Part shown: in pieces, positions 45,831-57,762 of the stretch
How the letters are laid out: the number at the start of each line of letters is the position of its first letter
How positions within the stretch are numbered: the first letter of the stretch is position 1
DNA from: Telmatactis stephensoni
Lineage: Eukaryota; Cnidaria; Anthozoa; Actiniaria; Isophelliidae
DNA length: 64,000 nucleotides
Assembly: GCA_029948255.1 (NCBI GenBank)
Contig: JALIZF010001800.1
Coordinates: 620,001-684,000 of the forward strand
Direction: 5' to 3'
Notes under the pieces: generated by a model
Database searches by the model: none
What the model saw: only the letters and a program-made list of their open reading frames with translations
Told to the model about the DNA's origin: nothing
Translations under genes and position numbers: made by a program

Positions 45831-45920
45831 GAGAACGCAAGGCAACGCAAGGCAACGCAAGGCAACGCAAGGCAACGCAAGGCAACGCAAGGCAACGCAA
45901 GGCAACGCAAGGCAACGCAA
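45831..45920. repeat. 10-base minisatellite (GGCAACGCAA)8
   Basis: Eight perfect copies at 45,841-45,920 follow one partial unit. Related AACTCAAGTCAACGCAAG sequence continues to about 45,985, so the array may once have been longer. Confidence 0.95.
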
Positions 45921-46262
45921 GTTTTGACTTGTGACTTAATTATTCGTCTCGTTTGAACACCGCTCAACTCAAGTCAACGCAAGTTTTTCAAAAGCTTTCA
46001 ATTTAGTCTTTTTGAAAGGAATGATTTCACGCTTCATATGGCATGCATTTCAGTTCGATCCGGTTACCGGCCGCCGAGTGTTGGTTGTACAGCAAGACGA
46101 TTTTTTGAGTGTGCACTCGGCGGGCTTTCGACACTTCTCGGTTGAGCATGCGCTATACATATCCGTCTGCATTTTGCGACAAACGAAAACCCCTACATTT
46201 TATGACTAGATACCTGACATAAACTCTGTTTGCTGATGTGCTTTTGTTTGACAGATTATAGT

Positions 46263-49200
46263 ATGGACAAAAAAGGAAAATCTCCCAAAAATGTGAAAAA
46301 GAGAAGGTTGCCGGGATTTTTCAGAAAGAAAAACAAAGACACAAAAGAAGACCAAACTCACAAAGCTACCAATATAGGTGCAGATTTATAGAAGCTACTT
46401 TGGGCCCGTTCACATGAGAGAGGGTGCCCCTATGTAGCAGGGATAACTCTTTTGTTTATTTTCTTTTCCCTGGGGGACACAAAACAACAGAGTAATCCCT
46501 ACTACATAGAGACACCCTCTCTCATGTGAACTAAGCACCAACCGTGATGACGTTTTGACCCCATTCTATACTAGCCGGAATCCTTTTCAAATAGCTTTTG
46601 TTCGCTAATTAGAACTATTGTGTTTGTATTTTCGAAGTAATGTAACACAGAATATGACAGGCTCTTGAAAAGAAATTCTGATATAGAGAGGGAGCAAGAG
46701 ACCATAATACGACAGGGCGGAAAAACGTTTAATAGCCTCTCATTATAAGGACACCATAGGTTTTATAAGCTCAATATTTTGCATACAAGCTGTTTTAGAC
46801 ACAAAGAACAATATATCAAATAATATCAAAATTTGGTACATGCGTCTCTGAGATATAATGCCCTGTACTTTGGGAGAGGTCACATTTTGATCAGCAGAAA
46901 AATCACTGTTTTAATAAATATCACCGCGAAGTTTTACTGTAACGTCACAAGGTTTTGTAAAAAGTTTTTTCTTAAGCCAGTAAAAATGTAGCAGTCACTG
47001 TTTTTCATGCTTCATTTTCAGTTTATGAAAACACTATGAAAACAGCCACTTAGCTGTTTTTTGGCTATGTCCCATAATACTAAGAGAGCGAAAATCAGTA
47101 TTGATGTCTATGCGATGTTTGTGGCGGCTAATAGAGACTTTAAGCACCCGCGACGCGCGCGCAACGGGAACGTTAATAACCAACTTCGCCATCGCGCGCG
47201 CAAGACTTTCAAACAATAGAACCTGATTTTTGACGAGCGCGCGGAGGCGATGGCGAATTAAGTTACTAAAAATAGCCTTAGTCGCCGCGCACATCGCACA
47301 GACATCAATACTGAGTTTCGCTCTCTTAGTATTATGGTCTCTTGGTTTTACGTAATAATATTGATATACACGCGGGCTCAGATTTCAAACTTACTTCCCA
47401 GGCAAATGAAGAATTCGTTAGAATCAACGTTTGTCGCATCAATACTGAGTTTCGCAGCTCATGGGTGGCATGGGTGGCGTAGTGGTTAAGCCACTCGCCT
47501 CTCACCGCTGTGGTCCAACGGGTCGGGTCACTGGTTCGAGCCCTGCGGATGCCACATGTGAGTAGAGTTTGTTAGATGTGTTGTTCTCTCCCTTGCCACG
47601 AGGGTTTTTCTCCGGGTTCTCCGGTTTTCCTCCCTCCGTAAAAATCAACATGTGAGCTGAGAGTTGTATGCTTAAAACAGTCAATGTAGTGGTAGTGTGT
47701 GTGAGTGGATAGTGCCCCAATTAGTGCGAAAGCGCTAGAACGACTAGGCACTTAAATAAAGAGATTTATTTATTTATTTTATTTTTCTTAGTATTATGGT
47801 CTCTTGGAGGGGGTCATTACTTCATCACGCTAGGGGATTATGATTATAGATTTCCTTTTTCCGTGCACCTGTAAAGTAATATATGCATAGTTGACGTCAA
47901 TGTGGCAAAGAGAACGTCATACAGTACAATACAATTTTATATCACAAAAATATTACAAGAATAAGTATCACGCACCCCCGCAAATAGCAAGCTAGTCTCG
48001 TCATGAGACCATTCTGACGTCTTCTATGCATCTTTTCACAGTACAGACACGGAAAATGGAATCTATTTGTAGCAGGCTTTCTCGCGCCGGGGTCGATCTT
48101 TGTAATTCTTACCCCTGAAGATAGACGATTCGTCCGAAAGCTCAGCAATATGAAGTTATTCAAAAACGTAGTTGATACTGTTATAATTGGTGATACTATG
48201 ATACCAAGACATACTTCATTTAACATACCAATTGTTATAAATCCGGTAAATATATCTCTTGTCTTACAGACATGAACGCTACAGGTCAAAGCAACAAGGA
48301 AGAAGAAAGTGTTCTAACAGAACATGAGAAGATCCACCAACAACAACTGTATGTAAAAAAGCAAAAAGAATTCCAAACGAAACAGTTGCGATTACAACAG
48401 CACCAAAAACCTGTGCCAACTCAGCACAAAGTACCAGCAAGTAACCAGAAGAAAGAAGTTAGGAAGCAACAGGAACAACCAACAGACAATGCTTCAGACA
48501 ACACGGGAGCTTTGTCTGTACAACATATCGTAAATTTGCCTCCCTCAGTTGTAGACCGTTATAATAATCGTCACTCTCAACCAAGACGAATACTTCCCGA
48601 ACATGTGATCGACGTTCACGAAAGCGAGGAAGGACAACCAATCCCACATGTACAAAAGACCAATACAGTAAACGTGAAAAACGCTGAAGTGGGCGCTGGG
48701 GGAACAACTGCAATTAGTAATGAGCGAGCTACAATAGCTCAAATGGATGGGATTGGTCAACAGGGGAGACAAAGTGAAGAGCGCGAAGCTGATTCAAACA
48801 TGAAATGTCCTCCTTTGATTGACGATATTCGTTTACGCAATTCTTCTCCAAGTGCTCGAGCCAAATGTGAATCAGGCGCGAAAATTAAATCCATGGCCAA
48901 GATGGAAGACCTTCCAAGACCCGATCGTCCGCCATCGTCGACTAGTAGTGAGAGCGATGACGAACCCCTGGCCTACCAAGCATTCCGTGCCCCCAGGAAA
49001 TTTTTTTACAACTTGAAAAAGAGAGTAGGAAATTTCTTTTTTGGTAAAAAATCCTCAACTAAAACAGGCAATAATGAAGATTTGGAGGCTGGGCCCATGG
49101 ACAACACCACCTCAGCCATCTCCACTGGAAAAGACAAGGAGGAAGAGAAGCCGACCACACGAGAGAAAATGCATGAAGATGGCGCAATAAGTTTGATGCA

Positions 49201-52200
49201 AAGCGAAGCCAAGAAACATCCAAATCCCGAGGCATTAAAGGCTTTTCACTGTGATAGAAAGCCACGAGGTATTGCTGCAACTCTGGACGGACCAAAACCA
49301 CAGTATTTGCAAACCAAAACAATCGACCAACAACAGCCACATGGCAATCAGGTAAGTTTGAACTTTGACTAAAATTAACTGAATATAGTTAAGGTGATGT
49401 GTTACACGGGTCGATTCGCAACAACGATTTTCTGTGCAACAAATGTTGCCCGTAAAGTTTATGCCATGGAAAATACAAAACGCAACTATTTTAGCAACAT
49501 TTTTGCTTAGTGAACAAGTTACAAATGTTTGATATGAATTTTAAAAACTTTTAACGCAAAATTATCAATTTTCCAAGTGTTAGGTAGAAAATCGTTGTTG
49601 TGAACCTTTACATTAACTGAACTCGTCTGACGGGCAAGACTAAGACGCTGTCGTGCGGTGCAATTTCCTCTGCACTGAACGGTATCGCATTGCAGCGTGT
49701 AACAACACTGTGTATCGCACAATATTATTGCGATACAGGTGGTTTCAATCGTTGCAGCAACGTTTTTCGGCGTTGCACCGTGTAACATTCGGTGTATCGG
49801 TTCGTTCAACTTGCTTTGCAACGCCACGTCATGGCCATTGCGAAACTAGTTACAAACAAAATTCCATATCTTAACGGCGCCTTTAGGAAGTTGGCGAATT
49901 GGATTCGAATCGTGTACTTCCGGTTACATTTTCTTTCCGAGGAGAATAGTGCAAAAGAAGAGTCTCGGAAAGCGCTGTCGTGCTCTATTCTTACTGATTG
50001 ATTTGTATTATTGTAGACAAATCAAGTGGCTGGTACGAAACAAATCCTAGTAGCTGCACAAAATCGTACTGGTGTTTCAGGAGGAGGCAGCAGCACCCCA
50101 TCACTTCAACCAGTCCCTCCAATGTACCCCAACCCTGGTGCTATCCCTAAAAGGCCACTGCATTTACGCATGCCCGAAGGCAGAGGAAAACAAAAACCTT
50201 CAGGAAAGGAGGAACCACAGAAAACATCTTCATCCAACAATATGGTATCACTTGCATCGGTACAAAGTCCAAGTGATGGAAGGCTTCGAGAAAGAAGTTC
50301 TGCCCAGACGGTAGCCCAGTCTCAAATGAGAGCTGCTGCATCACAGTCGCAACCAAGCAGCGGCGTCCCACAAGCTAAAGTTTCACCCCAGATCAAAGCA
50401 GCTTCTCATCAAACTGTTACTTCACAAATTACACCTCAATCTCGTAATGCAGTACCCACAGGCAAGCAAACCTTAGATCAAGTGAGGATTACACCTCAAT
50501 CACAACCAAATGGCGTTTCTCAAACTCGAGTTGCACCTCAAACCAAAGCGGGTACTCAACAAGCTGTTGCTTCCCAAATTTCACCTCAATCTCGTAATGC
50601 AGCACCTACGAGCAAGCAAATGCCAGCCACAACTCAAGCAAAAGCCACATCTAAGTCACATGTGAATAGCGTTCCTCAAGCTAGAGTTGCACCACAAAGC
50701 AAAACAGCTTCTCAGCAAAATGGTGCTTCCCAAATTGCATCTCAGTTTCGTAATGCAACATCCACAAGCAAGCAAACAGTAGCTCCACCTCGAGTAAGAG
50801 GAACATCTCAGTTACATCCAAATGGCATTCCTCAAGCTAGAGTTGCACCTCAGAACAAAGCAGCTTCTCAGCAAACTGTTGCTTCCCAAATTTCACCTCA
50901 ACCTTGTAATGCTGTACAAGCAAGCAAGCAAACAGCAGCCCCACCTCAAGTGAGAGGCACATCTCAGTCACACCCGAATGGCAGTCCTCACGCTCGAGTT
51001 GCACCGCAGAACAAAGTGGGTACTCTGCAGCAATCTGTTGCTTCCCAAATTGCACCTCAATCTTGTAATGCAGTACAAGCAAGCAAGCAAATAGCAGCCC
51101 CACCTCAAGTGAGAGGCACATCTCAGTTACACCAGAATGGCAGTCCTCAAGCTCGAGTTGCAGCGCAGAACACAGTGGGTACTCAGCAAATTGTTGCTTC
51201 CCAAGTTACACCTCAATCTCGTAGTGCAGCATCCACAAGCAAGCAAACACCTCGTCCTATGGTTTCTCAAACAAATCAGGCAGCAGCTTCTCAGCCAAAA
51301 GGTGGACTTCCATCAAGCAGTGCATCTCAAACAAGACCTACTATTGTTAAGGTAGTGACACAATCAACAGTTACACGAACTCAGGTTATAAATCAAACTG
51401 CGGTACCTGGAAATACTCCAGCACAAAAGTCAACTGCATGTGTACCTAATACTCAGGGGAAATCCCCTGTTGCTGCTCAAAGGAAACCCATCGCTGTGCA
51501 GACCACAGTCACAACAACAACGACAACGGTACAAAGAACGCCTCAAAAGTCAAGCCCAGTAGCACCGGCTAACAAAGGCCCAGAAGGAGCGAAATCAACT
51601 CAGTCGACAAGTCACGCAAAGACACCCACTGAAACCAAGACTGATTCAACAGTCAACAGTGCAGCGAATCACCCTAAACATCCACCACAAACAGTCGGTG
51701 ATGCAAAACCCAAGCATGGCTCGTCTATTGGTGTATACCAGAATGGGAAGAATCCGCAGAACAATCGTGCCGCAGTCCAAACAGGGATCCAGAAGATAAC
51801 TAATGCCAGCGATCCTCAGTCGTTAAAGCAGGTTGCGAAGGGTAAACAGTCGATTCCCTCTGCAGACACCAACAAGGGTTCAAGTGTAAAGACCGCTGCA
51901 AGTCAACCTAAAATACAGGATACCGTTCAATCCACACAGAGCGCTAGCTTGAAAAAAGGTTCACAAGCTACTGGTGGAACTAGTACGCCGGTTACCAAAG
52001 TCAATGGCATTGCGGCTTCCACCTCGAAAGGAGAGGAAACTTCACAGACATCCGGTGCTGCCAAGACGCAAGGCAAAGCAAATGGAAGTGATACCGACAA
52101 ATCTGCCTCTTCGACTCCATTGGATGAGAAGGCAGTAAAAAGAGAAGCTATCAATGCTCAGAAGTCGCCTCTACCATCTCAGAATGTCAAGGAAGCACCT

Positions 52201-52710
52201 GGTGGAGAAAATGGAACAGAAAACCAACAAGTAAACAATCGTCGTATACTTAAGCCTAGAAGACGTTTAGTCCCCAAAGATAAAGAAGGGACCAACCAAT
52301 CAAATATCACTGGAAACAAAGCAGAGAGTGGGTCTCCAGGTCAAGAAAATGAAGTCTATGAATCAGTGAAGCCTGAAGACGTGGAAATCGCCCTTGCAAT
52401 GGCAGTGGGTAAGGCAGAGGCTACCATGATACCGAAAAAATCTGACCACGAAAATACCACCGCAGAGAACCCGAGGGAGAACCCAGAGAGAACAAATGCT
52501 CAGGCTTGTATTCAAGATATATGCGAGAGAGTTCCACATGTACCCTCGCCAGCCAAGAAGAAACCACCCAAAAATCGAGGCAAATATCGTGGCGGACATG
52601 TTAACTTTAGAAAGAACATTAATTGTTGTTGTGAGGATAAATGCAATTATTGTATTCCTCCTGAAGAGTGGGACAACATCATGGCGACTTACAATAGAAG
52701 AAAACGATGA
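46263..52710 (+). CDS. Unrecognised 1,296-residue low-complexity repeat protein, 3 coding exons
   Basis: Exons 46,263-46,377, 48,270-49,351 and 50,017-52,710 have GT-AG borders, and all phases match (38 codons plus one base; then phase 0). Exon 1 is strongly basic (MDKKGKSPKNVKKRRLPGFF). Exon 2 begins with a Gln-rich helix-forming stretch, has an acidic-serine patch (SSTSSESDDE) and a basic segment ending FFFGKKS. Exon 3 is Ala/Gln/Ser/Thr/Pro-rich, with six tandem repeats of about 52 residues near its start. The protein ends in a basic, Cys-rich tail: KNINCCCEDKCNYC then IPPEEWDNI. No signal peptide, membrane segment or known domain is seen. It is probably disordered. The Lys/Arg clusters could serve nuclear localisation or nucleic-acid binding, which is only a guess. 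Intron 1 holds MITEs and a SINE; intron 2 a MITE. Exons further 5' are possible. Confidence 0.7.
46402..46540. mobile_element. MITE with GTTCACATGAGAGAGGGTG arms, intron 1
   Basis: The left arm at about 46,407-46,450 and right arm at 46,495-46,532 are inverted (GTTCACATGAGAGAGGGTG and its complement, plus CTATGTAG, AGGGAT). It begins only about 25 bases after the exon 1 donor. Confidence 0.75.
47072..47337. mobile_element. MITE with CCATAATACTAAGAGAGCG termini (first copy), intron 1
   Basis: Inverted ends run for about 45 bases: CCATAATACTAAGAGAGCG, then TCAGTATTGATGTC, then GCGATGT. The GC-rich interior also folds (ACTTCGCCATCGCGCGCG with GGCGATGGCGAA). The same family is at 54,898-55,300, and a broken copy surrounds the SINE at 47,459. 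Confidence 0.8.
47459..47791 (+). mobile_element. tRNA-derived SINE
   Basis: A pol III A box (TGGCGTAGTGG, 47,475-47,485) and B box (GGTTCGAGCCC, 47,533-47,543) are spaced as in a tRNA. They are followed by an unrelated body (TCTCCGGGTTCTCCGGTTTTC) and a TTTA tail. It is inserted in the right terminal repeat of a MITE: the sequence before it ends CAATACTGAGTTTCGC and that after it begins CTTAGTATTATGG, which are adjacent in intact copies. Confidence 0.8.
49396..49791. mobile_element. MITE with TGTTACACGG termini, intron 2
   Basis: GTGTTACACGG at the left is inverted as CCGTGTAACA at the right. The interior is full of GCAACA/TGTTGC motifs. A small relative, with the same ends, is at 63,902-63,992. 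Confidence 0.65.
50371..51303 (+). repeat. Six coding tandem repeats of about 156 bp in the repeat protein
   Basis: Units start at about 50,371, 50,521, 50,677, 50,833, 50,989 and 51,148, with spacings of 150, 156, 156, 156 and 159 bases, always multiples of three. Each encodes a version of QARVAPQNKAASQQ, then VASQISPQSRNA, then SKQT, then a variable part ending in NG-x-P. The last unit diverges toward its end. Confidence 0.9.
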
Positions 52711-53249
52711 CTTTTCTTTGAAAAACTGGGAAGCTTCGAGTACATTTTTAAAATTGATTTTTGAAAATTTTCTATGAAACTTGTTACGTTGTTAAGATTT
52801 GACGTTGTAAATTAAACTTATTGAATTTATGTACAATTTGCTGCGTTATTTCAAATCCTACGAAAAAAGCATTGCTGCGAGGATAGACATTAATGAAAAA
52901 TATATTTTTTATTCTGTTGTTTATTTTGTTCGCTTGTTTTTTGTTTTGTTTTGTTTTTTTGTTTTTGTTTTGTTTTGTTTGTTTGTTTGCTTGAGTGTTA
53001 GCTTTTGTAGCCACAACCTGAGCATGCAGGCCCTGTAGGGAGGGTTATGGGGAGGGGAGGGAAAGGGGGAACGACTCGGAAGGGGGAGATGGACTGGGAA
53101 GGAGAAGGGACACTCCTTAGTCCCCCTCCCCTCCCCAGTCCCCCTCCTATCCTTCTCTTTCCCTCCCCTTAGCTTCCCCTCCCCCTCCCAAAAGGGTCTG
53201 ATATTCGGGTTACAGTAGCCACGGTTTAGCAGACATTTCGCGCAAATGC

Positions 53250-54520
53250 GCAAATTAGAGCGGTTTTCGTAAGAGAGTGAAATAGACTACAACAATTAGT
53301 TCTGCTAATTCTTTTCTGTTGGTGTCATAAAGTGGACACCAGATAAGAAAATGCTTTCCCGATTCTATTCCCATATTACATACTGTGCAAATCCTTTGTT
53401 CATAAATCAGATACGGCCTTCTATACCGTCCCATTTCTACTTCAAGTCTATGATTACTGATTCGTAATTTTGTGAAAGCCACTCTGTGCTTAGTGTTGGT
53501 GACGTAACTTAGATAGTCTTCAAAAACATACTTTCTTTTGAATTGACGGAATATTCTTAGTTTGTTTCTTTGTCTGCTATCTTTTCTTATATCATTATGG
53601 ATGTTGCTCCACCAATTCTGGATCTCAATATCACTTATTCTCTGTTTGATTACCTTTTAAATTTGTTTTAAAATTTCAATTGAAGCTCATTCTGGCTCAT
53701 CCAGATTGTCCCTAATAATCCTAGATGATCTAAGACATTTTTTATTTTATTACTCCAAAAGGCCTTGTTTTTTTCGTTTTTTTATTGCTTGATATATCAA
53801 AGTTGGAAGTTTCTGAATTTCTGAATTTATGTCCATGAAGTTGAATCAATAGCTTAAACTTCTAACTACTGCTTTGCATTTTATTGGTAGCCTTCCCAAT
53901 TCGGTTCTGCATGCGTCATTACTAGCATACTTGGTTACTCCCAAAATCATTTTACAGAATTTTATATGAACCATTTCCATTGGTTCTTCATCATTAGAGT
54001 TTTTTTCGTTTCGATCCCCCAGACCTCACTCCCATATAGGAGGACTGGAGAGACGAGTGTGTCAAAGAGTTGAGTGGTTAATTTAATTATGTTCGATTTA
54101 AAATAGTCTCCCATTTCTTTTTTTAGTTTATATAGAGCTTTTAACGCTGTTTTTTAAGTTCTTGTTTTGCTAAAGTGAAGCTTCCAGAAGTTGTAAAATG
54201 AAGACCAAGATATATATTTATATGCTTTAACGTTGTCCAGCTTAGAGTCGTTTAAAAAGAATTTGTAGTTATTCATTGTCTTTCCTCCGTTGTTAAAGAT
54301 CATTACTTTAGTTTTAGAAATGTTTACTGTCAGATTATTCTGTTCGCAAAATTCTTGTAGTTTATCAAGGTACTTCTGTAATCCTTGTGCCGATTTAGAA
54401 ACAAAACCAGGTCGTCCGCATATAGAAGAGAACTAAGTGATTTGTCATTGAACTTTACGTCCGCACATTGCATGTGTTTATTTTCTCAGGGAGGTCAAGC
54501 CGTAGACTATGCCGTGCTTC
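53250..54520 (-). pseudogene. Broken LINE reverse transcriptase (YADD) with C-terminal zinc-knuckle segment
   Basis: On the minus strand, NDKSLSSLLYADDLVL places the RT catalytic YADD at 54,411-54,422. After a frame change comes SAQGLQKYLDKLQEFCEQNN and TVNISKTKVMIFN, the standard RT thumb-side sequence. Further on, 53,255-53,482 reads YEQRICTVCNMGIESGKHFL then IWCPLYDTNR, the terminal zf-RVT-like Cys/His segment. Several frameshifts and stops separate these, so the element is dead. It lies antisense to the upstream gene. Confidence 0.75.
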
Positions 54521-54897
54521 GTTTCCGGCTTTGGGGGAGGGGAAAGAGAGTTTTCTCTTCCTTTATTTCCTCCCTGGGTGACGACTATAAAAAAAATAGC
54601 TCGAAATTCCTGCTGTCCAAGCTGTGAACATGCCGTACCGTCAACGGGCTGTCACGAAATCGAAAAAAATGCTCTAATATGCGACACAATAAAATCACAC
54701 ACAAAATCTAATCTCTGAGAACAAAGAGCCAATGGGTAAAATCTTTATATTCTCTTGCATTAATCAACATGTCGATTATTCGAGGCACGACGAATCGTTT
54801 GAACATAATTCGATCCTTGACAGTACGCCATGGAATCCCCTCCAAACGACTGATGATACCAAACTATCGGATCGATGAATAAGTTTTATCAAGACAA

Positions 54898-55300
54898 CAT
54901 AATACTAAGAGAGCGAAACTGAGTATTGATGTCTGTGCGATGTTCGTGGCGCCTAAAGCACATTCGCCACTCATCGCTGCGATCATTTTTACTCGCTGCG
55001 AAATTTTGAACAATAGATTTTATTCCGAACGAGTATTCGCTGGCTCGCTGCGAGTAATTTCTGCGATGAGTGGAGAATGGCCTTAAGCCTATTTTTAGTA
55101 ATTTCGCCATCGCCTGCGCAAGGCACTTAAACAGAATAGAATTTAAACGGTCCCGTCCACGCGCACGTCAAAAATCAAATTCTATTTGTTGAGGGCCTTG
55201 CGCGCGCGATGGTGAAGTTGGTTACTAAAAATTAAATAGCCTTAGTCGCTGCGAACATCGCACAGACATCAATACTGAGTTTCGCTCTCTTAGTATTATG
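54898..55300. mobile_element. MITE with CATAATACTAAGAGAGCG termini (second copy)
   Basis: Longer than the copy at 47,072-47,337, with the same ends (TCTGTGCGATGTTCGTGGCG inside the left arm). The interior has its own palindromic stretches built on ACTCGCTGCG and GCGATGAGTGG. Confidence 0.8.
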
Positions 55301-57140
55301 GTCTCTTGGTTTTATCGAGACGGAAAAAATCATACAGTATATAGAGTTATTCTAGAAAAGGGGGTTTATTAAACGGGATCTCGAACGTTCTGTATTCAAG
55401 AGAATTCTATGCTAGCAATGTCGTTTCAAAAACATTGTATTAATTTACGCAGGTGTCAATCACTCGCGTAACTTCTCCGACACTCCTTGAAAACCATGAA
55501 AATCTATGACTGATAAAATGGAAGATACTGAAAAGACAAAACTCGGCTTCCATATCATCGCAAAAACGATCGTATTCTGTATTGAAATTACGAAATTATG
55601 CGGTCAGAATAGATCTCGAACCTTCTTGTTGATCTGACTGTCTGACCGCAGACCTCTGCTGCCTAACAAGACGGGGAATCCCCTCAACTCAGCTGACACG
55701 AGGTCTGCTAAATTACCATATTTGGTGTGTAAACAGCCATGGGGAATTTCCCATCGGCAATAAATCCTTGGCATCAAAATGTCCAAGATCGCATTTTTAA
55801 ATCTAAATCGAGCTTAAAATTAACATTGCACGTATATCGATCACTGTGTATTGTAGAATTGATAAATACAATCTTGTTGAACCTAACAAAAAGCCCGGAA
55901 CAAAAAGCCCCTGCGCCTTCTGCACAACAGCACCTGGCGGGTACATCCCCTAAAACGTCTTTCTTGAATTTGTATCAATTTGCAATGGAATGGCTTCTCA
56001 TAATTAAGCTTGGATCCCTAAAAACTACCAGATCGGTTAAGATAATAGCTCACCAATTTTTTCCAGCTCCTTTTTATGTCATCACAAGGAGTTTTGATAA
56101 GCTGGCTGTTGAGTATATTACGTATAGCATTTATTATTAGTTAACTAGACGCACAATGATGCGTTTATTCGTGCCCTGTTTATTTATTTATTTTTTTTTA
56201 CACAGGCGAGGTGTCTATGGCAAGCTGTCCAGCGCAGCAGCTCTTTTGCTTTGATTTGAGCAACTTGTGTTCATTTACAACATAAACAGGTTGCCAGTTT
56301 AATTCGTTTGTGTTAGAGCTAGAATAGAAATGTTTTGACAGCTCCCTGGAATTTCTTCATATAATCTTTTTTTTCTTGACTGACCCAATTGTTCATGCAC
56401 AAGCAGCAAGCAGCCCCAGAACACATTGAACTATAGACACAAAATTTTTCATTACTTAAGCAAATACAACACCTTGGATTGGTAAGCTGTCATCAAAAGT
56501 TTTAATTTCTGTTATAGTACAATTTGAGCCAAAACAGAGCAGACAGCTGCTCCCAAGATATTTATCGATGAGATCAAAAATCCTTTAGTTGCTTGTTTGC
56601 CTATTGACAGAAGTTGTAATAATTTAAAATATGAATACAATCTAAGTGATCTTCCTTTGGCATGAAAGAAAAATGACTATTTAGTTTGAAAAGAACAAAA
56701 GAGTCAGAGAGTTTATTACTCATTATTAGTTAGCCTATTCTTTCACAGTGAAGGAAAAGCGCTGTATTACCTAAGCACTAGTACTAATTGGGGAACAATA
56801 TTATAATATTCTATGCATATAAATCTCAGCTCACTAGGGTTTTTTTCTGAGGTGGGAAAACTGCATGATGCAGAGAAAAGCACTCAAAGCAGGCAGAAAA
56901 CAAACCAACCACCATTCAAGGTTTCTCATTAAGTGATTTATTGCACCAAACTTCATTTTATACATCTTCTCGATTCCTAAATTTCAAACGAAGAGGCTTA
57001 AATTCTACCTTGATTGAGACTCATGTGAAGCTGCTACAACGCAATTACTGTATTTATAGTGGAGTTTAGGTTATTAAATGCCTGTGACTCGTGAAAAATC
57101 CTGCACTGTTTCGCTATAAACTTGCTGGAACGTGCGCTGC

Positions 57141-57272
57141 CTCGTTTTCATGCCTGCCTCGTTTTCATGGCACATTTTCAACTACGACGATAGACTGATT
57201 AGATAGATAGCTAGACTGATAGAAAACCCAAACCTAGACTCGTGCCGGACTAGAGGCCTGGGCACGAGTAAT
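57141..57272. repeat. Terminal fragment of CTCGTGCC-ended repeat, upstream of the LRAT-like exon
   Basis: Matches 59,626-59,730: CTCGTTTTCATGGCACATT, then ACTACGACGATAGA, then the palindrome-like end GACTCGTGCCGG...GGCCTGGGCACGAGTAAT. It contains a small internal duplication of CTCGTTTTCATG. Confidence 0.65.
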
Positions 57273-57408
57273 GACGCAATGGCATAATTTTAGGCCAAGG
57301 CCCAGGAATATCCCTTACGTCGTGCAATCAGAGACCCTTTAAACGCTCAGTCAAAGCGCACACAAAGCAGTTTCATTATGTAAAGTTGAAGAAACCATCT
57401 GAACTAAA

Positions 57409-57762
57409 ATGCCAGCCGTTTTGTCTAGAGTAGACTTCGAAAGATTGGAGAAACTACCTCCACGTAAACAGAGGGAGGTTTTTAGAGAATATCAAAATGA
57501 GTTCACGATAAAAAGGGTTTTATCCAGCGAGGAAAACGTAGAGCTCGCAGATCATCTTGTTGTTGATCGCGTTAGGCTCGGTTACCTTCGTTACACTCAT
57601 CATTTCATCTGCACTGGCCGTTTTCGCAAGGGAACGATTTTGATTACAGAGTTCACTTTTAGCGGAATTCCCCAAGACCCTGGAGTAGCCATTGGTGATT
57701 TAGGGACGTTCGGAATTATAAAGGAGAGCGAGACGACCTACGAAGAGTTAGAAAGAGCAGGG
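57409..57762 (+). CDS. Possible first exon of an LRAT-like (NlpC/P60-superfamily) gene
   Basis: 118 codons from ATG to a good donor (GCAGGG|GTAAGA), phase 0. The protein starts MPAVLSRVDFERLEKLPPRK and has LADHLVVDRVRLGYLRYTHH. The latter resembles the start of the LRAT domain, where a His in a Y-x-H-H segment is catalytic and the Cys lies further on (NCEHF). That later part would be in another exon, and I cannot find one before the window ends, so the gene may continue beyond it or be broken by the repeats that follow. The LRAT assignment is from memory of family motifs; the coding status looks good on composition and splice site. Confidence 0.45.

Larger units (their letters stand above)
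44572..46262. other. Intergenic stretch upstream of MGMT and the 1,296-residue gene
   Basis: The two genes diverge from here. It holds a MITE (44,835-45,014), CCAT and ATTC microsatellites, and a 10-base minisatellite. No gene is supported; the frames over the satellites are repeat artefacts. The acceptor-like TTTGTTTGACAG at 46,243-46,254 suggests a non-coding exon farther upstream. Confidence 0.55.
52711..57408. other. Gene-poor stretch between the repeat protein gene and the LRAT-like exon
   Basis: Contains GTTTT repeats (52,926-52,990), a purine/pyrimidine-rich inverted stretch (53,038-53,195), the LINE remnant, the MITE at 54,898-55,300 and a terminal-repeat fragment ending at 57,272. 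A possible poly(A) signal for the repeat gene, ATTAAA, is at 52,811-52,816. A plus-strand frame of 133 codons at 55,739-56,140 has no support as a gene. Confidence 0.5.

Noticed and set aside
45688..45915. Minus-strand frame over the GGCAACGCAA array
   Set aside because: A 10-base unit gives a 30-base frame repeat without stops; no gene signal beyond this.
47471..47545. Free-standing tRNA gene
   Set aside because: Only the A and B boxes fit. The acceptor stem does not pair, and the body and TTTA tail are those of a SINE.
54385..54718. Plus-strand frames of 69-80 codons
   Set aside because: Antisense to the LINE reverse transcriptase remnant; no independent support.
55739..56140. 133-codon plus-strand frame
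   Set aside because: The composition resembles translated intergenic sequence, it has no splice or domain signal, and it begins in what looks like repeat sequence.
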